Origin: Chimonanthus salicifolius
Lineage: Eukaryota; Streptophyta; Magnoliopsida; Laurales; Calycanthaceae
NCBI GenBank assembly: GCA_013350335.1
Contig: CM023539.1
Location: 33,218,631-33,282,630, forward strand
DNA: 64,000 nucleotides
Reading direction: 5' to 3'
Shown: positions 35,125 through 46,751 of the stretch, piece after piece
Numbering within the stretch: the first letter of the stretch is position 1
Layout: each line of letters begins with the position of its first letter
Program-made: the position numbers and the translations under genes
Notes under the pieces: generated by a model
What the model was told of the DNA's origin: nothing
What the model saw: only the letters and a program-made list of their open reading frames with translations
The model's database searches: none

Positions 35125-37217
35125 TATTTATTAATAAAACCAGATTCACAACTTTTTAATTTAATTAATCAAAACCTTAGTAATCATGATTAAAGTCTTA
35201 CAATTAAGATCCTAACCATTGCATACTCTCATGTTCAATCAAATAAATAAAAGTTGTGTTCTTGAAATTAAAAATAAAGTAATCATAAAAGTATTATTTT
35301 AGAAATTGGATGTTCTAGGGTTCTAAATGAACGATTCACTTTATTTAATGGAAGAATTAAAGTTCAAGGCTTTTCAACATTAAATATGAGAAAGACAACA
35401 TAAAAGATAAAATCTACACTCTCACTTGTAAATTCGCATAGTGCTCCTTATCTTCCTATCTTTTACTCCAGCCTTTAGTCCTCTTAAAATTCAGGTCAAA
35501 TTTGAGTTTTACATGTGGGATACTGGGCTATTTATAGGACTTGGGATTGGATGGATGGCTAAGATTAAACCTAGGTTTAATTTGGTGGATGAAAGGTTGG
35601 GATTAGATCTAACTTAACATGGGTGGCTGGGATTAAAAGCTAGAAAACTAGGGCTTCCTAATGCTATGGTCGAATTTACTATGAATTGGTTGGCTTGGAG
35701 TGGAGTGCAAGTAAGGAAGGAGAAAAATTTGGGATTGGAATTTGCTATGTGATTTTCGACTTTGGCTAATTGGTTTAGGGTTTTTGGGTTGTGCAATGAT
35801 GGATTAATGGATGGGATTAAATGGATGGATGAATGAATGGATGAGATGTTGAGATGATTTGGTGGAGGGTTGACTATGAAATTTGAATGGGATAGGAAGG
35901 AAATAGGCAAAAATTGTGTGGATCATGGAGGATTGGGATGATGAGGTGTGTAGGGATCTTAGAAATGTATCTAGATGGATTTTTGTCTAAGTGCATGGAG
36001 AGGTTTTAGGCGTAAAAATCATGGGATGATGAGGTGTGATATGCGCATGGGGGCTAGCTTGAACTACAAGTTGTTCATAGCTTAGGGTTTGGTGAATGGA
36101 TGTCTAAGATTGGTTTGAGTTAAATCTAATGGTTCTAGGGTTAACTGGCTAAAATAATATATATATATGGTAGGTATCTAACGGAGAGGTTTGAATTCAA
36201 AGATGGAGATGAATAAATGATATGATGAATGGCCTAGATCTAGTGCAAATTATGTATGTGATGGATGAATGTGGAGGCCCTAGGGTTTCCTAATGATGTG
36301 GATGGTTGTGATGAAATGTCCTAAGATCTAATGGCTATGATGCATGATGGATGATCTAAGTGGATGGATGGATAGATGGTGCATGGATGATCCTAATCCT
36401 AAGGTTAATCTATATGATGAATGGTTTGGATGTTCTAAATCTAATCATGATGCATGAATGGGTTGGATCTAGGGTTTGATGATATGAAATGCATGGGATA
36501 ATTTAGATGTATGAAGTGAATGGCTTGGATTGTTTAATTGGATTAATGGATGGTGTGGATGGGAGATTGGAAATTGGATGGTTAAGATTGGATGGGTAAG
36601 ATGGGTCATGGACATGGGCTTTTGCGTTTGGACCTAAAATGGATTTCGGCTTAGGGTTGGTAAACTTGGATTTGAACCTGGAGCATTGGATCTTTAAATT
36701 GGACTTGGACTTGAATTGACAATTGGACTTAAGCTTCCTGGGCTTGAATTCACTCTGGCCTGGCCCACATTGGGAAATGTGTCTAAAGTGCTTGGCCTGG
36801 CCCAGCGTCTGGTATTTGGAGCAAAGCTTGGCACAAATGCAGTGGATCTCTGGCCCATGGATCTTGATTTCAACTCTTGGCAATTGCAGACTTGGATTTT
36901 AAAATTAAATAATTAATCAATACCACTATAATTCTAAATATTGAATAAATCTAGACTCTCATAAATGGATCCAGATTATCCAATTTACATTAAAAACCCT
37001 AAAGTGGCATGAATTAATTATGAAATTCTAAAATTTCCATTTTAAGCTCTCTTCCAGCAATTATCCACTGTTTTATGCATGAATCCTGTTTTTCCATCTT
37101 TTAATCTATAAAACTCGAAAAAACCATTAAACGTATCTTTTATGTACAAAATCAAGGCTAACTTAATCATAATTAAAGGGTAAAAATGTAAGATTTTTAG
37201 ACTCAACAATCACATCA

Positions 37218-38632
37218 ACCATGGTGACGACGCCCAAACCTTATAGTTCTTGGTTCCTTGCTTATAACGTTTATCAGACAGCTGATGGCAAAGCCATGAA
37301 TGCCCTTAACTGTGCAGTTTTTGATAGTGAGTACAGGTAAATCACGACATGTAAAACTGCAAATGAAGCATGAGAAGTTCTTGAGAGAACCCATGAGGGC
37401 ACCTCAATAGTCAAGAGGTCCAAATTTCAGATCTTCCAAAATTAGTTTGATACTCTTAAGATGAGGGAGGATGAAGTCTTCTTGGATTTTTATTCCAAGG
37501 TAAGTGACATTGTAAATCAAATGTACACTTTAGAGGAAGGGAGACCCGAGGAAAAAGTTTGCACCAAAATTGTACAGAATCTTGTAGAAAGATTCAAGCC
37601 CAAGGTTGTGGCCATGGAAGACAATAGAGATGAGTCCTTAATGAATATAGATGATTTGGTTCGTTCATTACAAACCTATGGACTACATTTTGAACAACCA
37701 ACGGATAAATCAATTGCCTTGAAATTTTCCCTAAAATAGAAGAAGATTAAAGAAAATCCATCAGATGATGAACATCAAGTGATGAAATGGCAATGTTTGC
37801 CACGAAATTTTACAAAAAATTTGTAAAAAGAAATAACTTAAGAAGAATGGGTAAGGGTGAAATGAGTAAAACCCAAGAAGGCAAGAAGAAAACAAAGGAA
37901 AAGGGAAGGAGAGAGAGGTGGCTAAAGAGCCGACCTGCTTCAATTGTAGGGGGAGAGGACACTTCATGAACGAATGCCCCTCAGATAAAGTTAAGAAGGC
38001 TATGATGTAGGTGTGACCTATGTTGAAACTTCTGAATCAGAAAGTGATTCAGATGATGAGATCCAACGAAAATTTGATATATCAAAAGGTCTTATAGCCT
38101 CGATCATATGTGATGAAGAAAATCTCACAATTGAAACAGAGGATGAAAGTGAAGAAGATGAAAATCTTCAATCCTCCTATAGTGCCTTGTTCCTTGAAAG
38201 TGAGAGGTTAGCCAAAAAACTAAACAAGGTTAAAAACAAAAACTTGAATCTTTCTAATCAAGTGGAAGATTTAAAAACTAAAAAATATCTCCTAACCTCT
38301 AAGCTAGAACTCTCTGAAAAAGAAAAACTCTAAACTAATAGAAAGTAACAAAAGTCTTCAAGAAGAAATAAGTATACATTGTAAGGATGTCGAGAATATG
38401 TGGCATCACAATAAACTTATTGAAGAGGATGTTAAAAAATTGTCTTTGGAAGTTAACAAATTAAAAACTCATGAAGAAGAATTCCAAGATAGGTTTACCC
38501 ATTGAGATGAAAGACTTAAAAGACTCATTGGTTCGGGAAAACAACATGGTGATAGGTCTGGTCTTAGTGCCTCATTCACCAAATAACCTATGAACCATGG
38601 GGTGTTTAAAAATACAAGTATCTCTCACCCCT
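37218..38632 (+). pseudogene. Element E gag, second piece with zinc knuckle
   Basis: The frame of the first piece goes on as TMVTTPKPYS and YQTADGKAMNAL. In-frame stops are at 37338-37340, 37371-37373 and 37443-37445, then THEGTSIVKRSKFQIFQ and LKMREDEVFLDFYSKVSDIV, the UBN2 capsid region typical of copia gag. A stop after SLK (37737) and later shifts lead to a K/R-rich stretch and a zinc knuckle CFNCRGRGHFMNEC (37936-37977) with all four ligands. After it come an acidic S/E/D-rich stretch and a coiled coil (38180-38330 and on to about 38520). The long coiled coil after the knuckle is typical of large gags in the SIRE group. The piece ends at insertion J. Confidence 0.88.
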
Positions 38633-39795
38633 TGATGAGCACAAAAATATGATAATCTTACCTTTGAATATTTGATTAGTTAGTTCTTAAATTCTGTTTA
38701 TTTTATATTATTATTGTAATATATTATATATTCTAAAATTATATTTGTTAATATATTATATTAATTAATTTTATCTAATCAAGTGCATTCTTATGTCTTG
38801 TTAGGTGGGTGTATTGCATGGAAACATTTCCTAAATGATCTACAATATAATACCAGCAAGAGACCTTGAGTATTTCCATGAAAGAAAAGATAGAAAAGGA
38901 AGGTGGGACCTATTTCTATGGCTTCAACTAAAATAAATAATAGAATGAGAGGCCAACTGAGATGGAGATCAAGATAGGAAGGAATGAAAATAGAAGGAAG
39001 AAATAGAGGAAGGTTGGGACGATGAAATCTAAAGGAGAAAGATGAGAAAGGAAAGGGGCCCACATGGATTTCCTAAGAACAACAACCCACATTGTTTATT
39101 GCATCTATAAATTGGACCTCTCTCTCACACAATAGAAAGTAGAATCGGGTGACAAGAAGGCTCGGCTGAGGACTGAAGGCGTCAGGATCTCCGACGATGG
39201 CTCGGGTTTTATTTTTCTCTCTTTTGTTTTAATTTTGTGACAATGTCTGGCTAATTCTTTATACTGAGGTTGAGGGTGAAACCCCATTAATGAAATAATT
39301 TTATTTTATTTATTTATTTAATTTCCAAATATGTGTGTTTGATTATTTATAATTTTAGCTTCATCAAATTAATTGATGTTAATTATTTTTACCATCAATA
39401 CCATGTATTTTAATATTAATATCTAATTAATTGAGTGCTTGATTTTTAATTGAATAAAAGTAAAACCCTTTGATTCACTATTTTCTTTTATTTTAATTTA
39501 AATACATTGGATGCTTAGATTGATACTTTGATCCATTGTTTTTTGAATTAAAATAGGATACATTGAATGCTTAGAATTTACACTTTTGAGTGAAGAAAAA
39601 TTAACTTTTGAACACCATACTAATGCGCTTGAATGTTTAAATCTCTTAAAATTGGGAATTAATAAATAATTCATTAGAATATTATGGATTTAATGGTGGT
39701 GGAATCCGATAGCTTAGTAATTTCTCTCATCTTATTCAACATCTATTTTAGTTATTTTAATTAAATTTTGCATGTTTAATTCAACCATCCTCCAT
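38633..39795. repeat. J, AT-rich LTR-like insertion in E gag, right limit unsure
   Basis: Gag-like sequence stops at TGATGAGCACAAAAATATG (38633) and resumes near 39796. Inside are a TATA-like CTATAAATTGGACC (about 39104) and a possible poly(A) region, AATGAAATAATTTTATTT. This looks like a roughly 1.16-kb solo LTR. I could not find an unambiguous target duplication, so the right edge is uncertain by tens of bases. Confidence 0.5.
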
Positions 39796-40107
39796 AAAAC
39801 CTCAAAGGGTAAGTGCAATTTCTATCTCAAAGATAGTCATTTCAAGTGAAATTGCTATCATTTGAAGATATACTTGGAAAGGAAAGCACAAAAGCATAAT
39901 CAAGAAAAACCTGTGCTTAAAAGACATCCACTAACATATAACCTTAAAAGAAACCTAAGGAAGGTGGATACAAAGCAAGACTCTTTGTTAAGGCAAATGA
40001 ATCATGTCTTAAAAGAGTTGATGAATCCAATGTTTGTTCATCAAAGGTACGATCGTAGGGGTATATATGCAACACAAAATGCCATAATCTTCTTACCTAG
40101 GAGATAG
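39796..40107 (+). pseudogene. Element E gag, third piece
   Basis: CNFYLKDSHFK then a stop and NCYHLKIYLERK looks like a second, degenerate knuckle, with Tyr in place of the second Cys. A basic stretch follows with no further named domain, ending at a stop at 40107. I assign it to E gag by place and by the knuckle. There is no protease, integrase or RT after it. Confidence 0.6.
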
Positions 40108-40898
40108 ACACTAACCATGTTTTGTAGTGGTTTAAGACTCACTTCCACATCTTAGACCACTACAAATGGACTCACAAAAGACCATGTGAGGTCACATAGC
40201 AGAAAAATGCTATGACATGAGAAGAGAAATTAGATAACATCAAGTTAGAATGTACTCTTCCTGGCTATAGTACATATTCTACTTGGAAAGCTATACATTC
40301 CATTCAAAGTATATTGAATTGTATGTGCCTTGGGATGTGAATTTTGATTGTGTACATATTTAATGATTTGATGAATTATTTTTAGCATATTTATGCATTG
40401 GAATGAATCTATGAATGCCACGCTTAGAATAGAACTTCATCAAGTTTCACATATCAAGGATGATTGCACTACAATTTGGAACCTCTCGGTGTAATTAACA
40501 TGTCTGTGAATAAGACCGGTCGGTGTGACAGACATGTCGATACTGTGCTAAATTGAGCACTGTTGAAAAAGGTTGACCTGTCGATGGAACCGACTAGTCG
40601 GTGAGACAAAAAATTTGAATTAAAAGGGGACCCTTTCTGCGAAAGCGACAATTCATTCGAAACAGTCGTCCCCTCTCCCGCGAAGGCCTGGTGGTCCCTC
40701 CTTCTCCTTCCATGGCCTAGACTAGTCAATAGGACCTCTCGGAGAGATTTCTGTGCTAGAAACCATAGGGTTCTTGTTCCTCCAGTTCTCAGAAGACAGA
40801 AAATCACTGTTTCTGTGATTCTCCTAAATCAAGTTAGGCTTAGTCTTCTTCTCATCCATTTTCGAGCTACTAGTTGAGGATCCCCTCTAGGAAACTCC
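40108..40898. other. Internal region of element E without recognisable coding
   Basis: This is where pol would be expected, but I find no integrase or RT motif on either strand. Motifs such as CTCGGTG and CCGGTCGGTG near 40480-40600 resemble the hairpins of the E LTR. Confidence 0.55.
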
Positions 40899-41446
40899 AT
40901 GCCTAGAAAGATGTCAGCTCAGATAAGTCATAAGAGCTCTATAGAATGAGGAGAATCCAGTCGTACTGGTCGATGGGCCAAATGAACCAAAAGGTCTGCC
41001 TCTCGGTCGTTCCAGGGGTTGAGCTCTAAAATTCCTTAGCATGTTCAGGATCAATAGGAAACCCAACCAGAGGTGGAAGAAGAACCCATCATTGACAAAT
41101 GTGTCATCTTTGTCGAAGAGAGATGTGAAGAGAGGAGACAAGATGCAGAACAAGGAATTGGTTTTCAAACAAGTAATGATGACCATGTCAATATCCCTGA
41201 TGACACCAGTGAGGAGCAAAGTCATAGTTCTGAGGAGGAAGAAGAATTTCAGTATCCCCTTCAAGAGGATGTAAATCTGGGCAAGAGAGTCTTCAGACTT
41301 GAAAGAAGAATAGACTACTTGAAAGAAGTCTAGATAGTCTTGTGTTAACCGTCCGGGATCTAGCTTCTGTTGTCTCTCACTCTGACAGCATTCCAGATTC
41401 CCCGTCTCCTCCTCCTCCAGCACCTCCTCAAGATGGCTCTGTTTAG
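40899..41446 (+). pseudogene. Acidic coiled-coil ORF remnant near the 3' end of element E
   Basis: ATG at 40899 gives MPRKMSAQISHKSSIE, then a stop. In other frames come VEEEPIIDKCVIFVEERC, an acidic run SHSSEEEEEFQYP (about 41220-41255) and RLERRIDYLKE (about 41295-41330). After a small shift the frame ends in PSPPPPAPPQDGSV and a stop near 41446. SIRE/Maximus elements can carry an extra ORF in this place, but I see no signal peptide or membrane segment here. Identity unknown; opposite-strand ORFs here are shadows. Confidence 0.45.
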
Positions 41447-42368
41447 GGTACACATTTTTTTTTTTAATGAAATGATATGGTTTGTATGATGTGTGTATTA
41501 CTATGTTTTGTATGCATTCTATCTCTAAATCTAAGGTTAACATGGTTTTGTTAAATAAAACTAACATGCAGGATTAAATAAGTTGGTTTTGTATTGGCAT
41601 GTTAGGAAGATAGAGATCGGGATAAGGTGGCACATATCCTTGGAGTATACGGGAGCACAGAACTTGTGTTGATTAGCACCTGTCACTGGTCATGACAGTA
41701 GTAGGAAGGAGGATGTAAGCCTGAAATAAAGCTTGATTGAAAAGTAAACTGAGAGGCAGCTAAGTTTATGGGGGAGATAATCTGGAGAAGTTGGAAAATA
41801 TAGCTTACTCGATGGGGGAGATAAGGGAAGAACCATGAGCTGCAGCAAAATTTAGTTAATCACTAAGTGCAAAAAACATAAAGGAAGTGCTGCTGATATC
41901 AACTAATCTTTGTCAATTATATGACAAAATGGGGCAGAAAATTAGTAGAAGCTGTAAGCCATTGGGGAGTGCATGATAAAGCCGAAGGCCGAAGTACTTA
42001 GGCCTCTAGAAAGAGAGGGCCATAAAGGGGAGAATGTCTATGCTTGCTTGGAGTTTGGGAAATCAAACTCAAGAAGATTAGGGGAGAAAATCTTCTCAAC
42101 ACTGGATAGTGTTGTTGGCTATGAAATCTCGTTTAGTCCTTTGATCTATGTTTTGGACTAATTCCTCTAATACTTTCTCTAGTGTTGCTTGCGTATGTAC
42201 TTAAACAGGAAATCATGATTTGAAGCAAGTAGAATAAGAATATATGAAGACCATAGTCTTGTTGTCCATTTGAATATGTACATGTAATGTAATATTTTGT
42301 ATTCAAATTTGTTGTAATAAGGGTGGGCCTGTAATTGGGTTAACTTTTAGGTTTTGTCATAAAATTGA
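41447..42368. other. 3' untranslated internal region of element E
   Basis: Purine-rich stretches such as TGGGGGAGATAA at about 41770 and 41810 look like old polypurine tracts. No gene is seen. Confidence 0.5.
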
Positions 42369-42381
42369 CAAAAGGGGAGAT
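42369..42381 (+). promoter_or_regulatory. Polypurine tract of element E
   Basis: CAAAAGGGGAGAT lies directly before TGTTAGTGCCCC, the 3' LTR start. Confidence 0.85.
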
Positions 42382-45300
42382 TGTTAGTGCCCCTGTTGTG
42401 CCGAGTCCCTATTTGTCAATTTCATGACTCGGGAAGAAGCACTTGCTAAGAAGCTTGAAGACCCAAGATGATCAAGAATAAGGATCGTGCTCCACCATGT
42501 TCAAAGCTCATCGTCATGGCAATTACAAAAACATGTATTTGGCCATAGATGACTTTAGATGATACCCACACCTTAGAGAGGACCATAAATAGGTGTTGAG
42601 CATTGAAATATTACATTTTTACCCCTGATTATTGGGCCAGTTAATCCTCAAATTTGTATATAATGAAGCATTTAATGTAGTTTGTTAGTTTTGTAGAAAA
42701 AAATGAAAAGTTCAGGAAAATCAAGCTAAAACAACAGAAAATTTTAAGTTTAGAGTTTTAAAGAGAAGACCTAGAATTATTATAATCATTTTATGTCACT
42801 TTCTAGGATTTTCTTGTAAATTAATTTATCTAGATCTAGTTATGAGAGTCTATGATTAATTAATAATTTTTAGATTTAAAGTGGATGAATAATTATTTAA
42901 TTGTAGAGGTTAAAAGCTGCAATCCAAGTGCCAAAGCCTGAATTTCAAGTCATTGGGCAAAGACTCAATTCAAAAGGGCCAAGTTGTGCTCCACAAAGCT
43001 TCAAATGGGCCAAGCCACATGCAAGCCCGTGTGCATTTCACAGTTTGGGCCAGGCCAATATGCAAACTCAATCCAACTAAGGCTCAAGCTCTCAAATCCA
43101 ATTCAAATGGGCCTGAGTTGAGGTCTAGATCCAAATCCAAAGCCCAAGTCCAATGAACTCCATGGTCCATGTTTGAATTTACCTAAGTCAACCCAACTCC
43201 AAAACCCATAACCCAACGTCACATCCACACCATCCAACTTCCATCTTAGATCTTAATCCTCCATCTCACATACCAAATTAGGTCAAACCTTAGATCCACC
43301 ATCAAATCTAATCTATTCATCTATGATTAGATTTAGGTCATCCATCATCATCATCATCATGTCAACCTTAGATTAGTGTTCATCGATGCATCACCTATTA
43401 ATTTATGATTCATTTCATGCATCGAGCATCTTAACCATTAGATATTAGGTTATCTAAATCTCATTCACTCATTCATCTCTTAGAAACCCTAAAGCCTCCA
43501 CATGCGTCCATTACATAAATACATTACCTTAGATTTAGGTCATGCATTTCATCATCCATTTAGATCCATCTATGCATCTAAACCCTCCATCAACCATCTA
43601 CCATTTCCTATACTTATTTTATCCAAAATTCCTTAGAGCCATTAGATCAAAACCCCATTTAATCGAAGCCCTCCATTCATAAACCCTAAGCAATGAACAA
43701 CTTGAACCACGAGATAGCCTCAATGCGCATTTTACACATCATCATCCCCATGATTTTTGCAACCTAAAACTTCTCCATGTACTTAAACCTAAAATCATCT
43801 AGATACACTCCTAGGATCTTAACACACCTCATCATCAACGTCACTAACACCTCACACGATTTTCTCAATCCCAATCCAATCCATTTGAAGTTCACACCTA
43901 GTCAACCCTCCATGTAATCTTCCTATCATCCATCCATTCATTCATCTCATCTCTTAATCTCATCCATTCATTCATCATCTCATTGCACAAACCCTAAAAG
44001 TACATAGCGAATTCAAATTTCCCATTGCCAATCCAAATCCTATTTTCTGTCCTAATCTCCTATCTTCCCTCCACCTTGACTTAACCTCGAAGCCAAGCCA
44101 CCTACACACACACCAAATTCGTGTGACCTCCATTTGGCAACCCTGAAAACCAAGTTTAAATCTCCATATCCATTCCCAATTAGATCCAATCTAGTCCCTT
44201 GATTTCCCAACTTAAAACTTGATTTAATCCAAGCCATCCATCTCTTTTCAAAACCTATAAATACCCCATTACCCCAAGGGTAAAATTTGAATATGACCTG
44301 GAGTTCAAGAGGACTAGAATCTGAAGAAAAGATTAGAAGAAGAGCACCACACGATTTCCAGTGAGCAATTAATTTTTCCATTTTAATTTTATTTCTTTTA
44401 TGTAATTTCTTCTAATGCCTTGTACTTTAATTCTTCCACTTAATAAAGTGAAGCATTCATTTAAAATCCTAGAACATCCAATTTCTAAAATTCTGTTATG
44501 ATTATTTTACTTTTAATTTCAAGATTACGACTTTTATTTATTTGATTGAACATGAGCATAGGCAATAGTTAGGATCATGATTGTCAGTTTTGAATCATGA
44601 CTACTAAGGTCTGATTAATTAAATTAAAAAATTTTTAATCTTGTTTTATTAGTAAATATGAATTGCATTTTAGATATTTACGTGAATTTCAGATCTAGGC
44701 CTTTACTTTGTTTACACATTTTGGGTGATGAACGATCTATTCCAACCTTTATGTTACTACACCTTTAATTTCAGTCACTTATTTTCATGCAATTTAATTC
44801 TCTACCTTTTAATTATGTTAAATCCCTTGTTTGTTGTGTAATTCTTGTTCTAACCCAAATCTTGTATAATATAATCTTTTAATTCTTTAATTCATGATTT
44901 ATTCTTTAATTCTTTAATTTCTCTTTAATCACTCTCTCTCAAACATCCATTCAATTAAAGTTAGGAAGATGTGTTAAATAATTTTACAACTTGAAATTCT
45001 AATCACGAGTAAGGTTATAATTTAATTCACCATTTAAGAATACGAAATCACACATCTTATTTGCTGATTTTCCAAGTTAGATACATGACTCATATAATGA
45101 TTCAATTTCTTAAAAAACAATTCTTTTTTAGAGGACATAAAATTAAATTCATATACTTTGAGATTTTCTGTTGGGTTTGACCTCGCTCTCACATTGTTAT
45201 ACTATGAATGGTTCGTGCAATTGCGAGATTTACAAATTTAAAACATCAACACTATGCTTAGTTGCATATGTTGGTAATGAACATAACAAGCCTAGGGAGG

Positions 45301-46751
45301 AAGCTGGACAGTAAAATAGAAGCGAACTTGGAAGTATGAATTAAGTTCACTGCCAGCTCGACCAGTCGTTCTCACCGACCCCTCGGTGGAGACAGGATCG
45401 GCCCATCGTGGTCAAGGACATGTCGACCAGTTTGACAGAAGTTCCTGATCAAAGAACTGTCATTCTGGTATGCCTCTAACTGAGAATCTTGTATGCATCG
45501 ACCCTTCGGTGATGAACTTAAACAACCCCTCGTGGTCGATAACTCGTTAGTAATAGACTTGTGAGTTTTGGACTGTGAACTCAAATGGGCTCTTGAGAAA
45601 ACAGACATATCAGTAGTTCAAGACCGATCGAAAGTACTAGGACCGACCCCTTGGTAAAGGGCGACAGGTTGTTCTGGGTAAGACAAGTTTCTGACTTGAA
45701 ACTACTGTCAGCATGGTTTGCCCCAGACCGAGCCTCTCCTATGGACCAACCTCTAGGTGCCATATCTGTAGACCCATCGGCGACACTGACCTGCTGACCA
45801 GGAAGTAATAAAACCGTTGGGAGTGCATTTAATGCACAATGGTTGGGTGGTTGAACGGTAATAAATATGAATACAGACCCATCAGTGCCACCTACCTGTC
45901 AGTTTTGGACAGTCAGAAAAACCATTAAGACTCCGCTATAAATATGAGTGTTGGGTGATCGTTTTATTATCTTCCTTAAGCTGAAAAGAGTTATATACTC
46001 TAAGGAACGATCAACACGCTTGTGAGAAGAATCATAAACAAATAATCTTTTGATTGTGATTGAAAGTGAGAAAGAGAGGAGGAAAAATCATAAACAACAC
46101 ATCTATTGATTGAGTTTGAAAGTGAGACAGAAAGTAGAGACATAAACTAGGAAATCTGAAACCAGTTTCCTTCTCACCCTGAGATTTGGATTGCTCTACT
46201 ACGGCTACGAGGAGGAGCGTCGACACACATTGGGTGGGACCTTCAAGAAGCACACATCAGCGAGAAAGAGCTTCAAGGCAAGTGTTTCTTGGTTTTAATT
46301 TTATTTTTAAAATCTTTAACCTGAAAGTGGATTAAGGAAGCTTGGTTCCATAACCACTATAAAAAACTCTAGAGCGTCGTCTTTGGCACATGTGGTGGGT
46401 GGAATTCCCAGGCGATTGAGTGAGGTAGAATTCCTACTCTAATTGTGAGGGTGCAAGTCCCCACTTAGTGATTTTGGGGATAGCTCAAAGTTGAGCTAGT
46501 TCTAACAGTGGATGTAGGTTGGTGAACTAAACCACTGTATATCGTGTGTTCTTGTGCTTGTGGTGTTAGATCTAATTTCTTGTTTTGATTGCTTAATCAC
46601 ATTTGCTAACACACACATACTTGATTGTTGTATCCACTACACTAAATCAATCAATCAAGTTAATTTTAAAAAGGACTAACGAATTTGGATTGACTTATTC
46701 ACTCCCCCTCTAGGGTCAATCGTGTTGTTTTAGCTCCCAAGGGAACTTTCA
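42382..46751 (+). repeat. Element E 3' LTR, interrupted by K2
   Basis: Starts TGTTAGTGCCCC and ends GGAACTTTCA, then target copy CGATG. It follows the 5' LTR on both sides of the K2 insertion. A TATA box is at 45937-45944. Hairpins like CACCGACCCCTCGGTG recur near 45374, 45497 and 45641. Confidence 0.9.
42594..45251 (+). repeat. K2, LTR-like insertion in the 3' LTR of E (2658 bp)
   Basis: Limits come from comparing the two E LTRs. It runs from TGTTGAGCATTG to TTAAAACATCAACA, with inverted TGTTGA/TCAACA ends. The undisturbed site in the 5' LTR reads CTAAG; the two flanks here are ATAGG and CTATG, consistent with an old, diverged 5-bp duplication. It is related to K1 in opposite orientation. 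It has no PBS or coding, so it is probably a solo LTR. ORFs on its minus strand look like chance. Confidence 0.78.

Larger units (their letters stand above)
28820..37217 (-). repeat. K1, LTR-like insertion in gag of E, target duplication ACCAT
   Basis: On the plus strand it runs from TGTTCAATGTGTTTTAAATT to CAACAATCACATCA, flanked by ACCAT at 28815-28819 and 37218-37222. Removing it restores the gag frame, independent support for the limits. Without nested F and G it is about 2715 bp. Its left end, CGCACGAACCATTCATAG, is the reverse complement of the right end of K2, so K1 and K2 are inverted members of one family. It has no genes or PBS and is most simply a solo LTR. End sequence and AT-rich body resemble Tat/Athila-type LTRs, an inference. 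Confidence 0.82.
23951..46751 (+). mobile_element. Ty1/copia element E, pol-less and heavily nested, target duplication CGATG
   Basis: 5' LTR 23951-28585, PBS 28588-28599, gag 28653 to about 40107 in pieces, PPT at about 42369-42381 and 3' LTR 42382-46751. The flanks are CGATG at 23946-23950 and CGATG at 46752-46756, an exact duplication. With nested insertions taken out, the two LTRs are about 1719 and 1707 bp. Insertions inside are D (5' LTR), K1 with F and G (gag), J (gag) and K2 (3' LTR). The copia assignment rests on the gag; I find no integrase, RT or RNase H. LTR size and gag style resemble the SIRE/Maximus group, an inference. Confidence 0.93.

Noticed and set aside
40914..41567. 217-codon ORF on the minus strand
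   Set aside because: It is antisense to the acidic coiled-coil remnant of element E and has no motif of its own.
44052..44381. 109-codon ORF on the minus strand
   Set aside because: It lies in K2, an LTR-like insertion, and has no known domain.
42594..45251. K2 as a DNA transposon because of its inverted TGTTGA/TCAACA ends
   Set aside because: The ends are TG...CA with a 5-bp diverged duplication, and it is related to K1 with LTR-like ends. A solo LTR is simpler.
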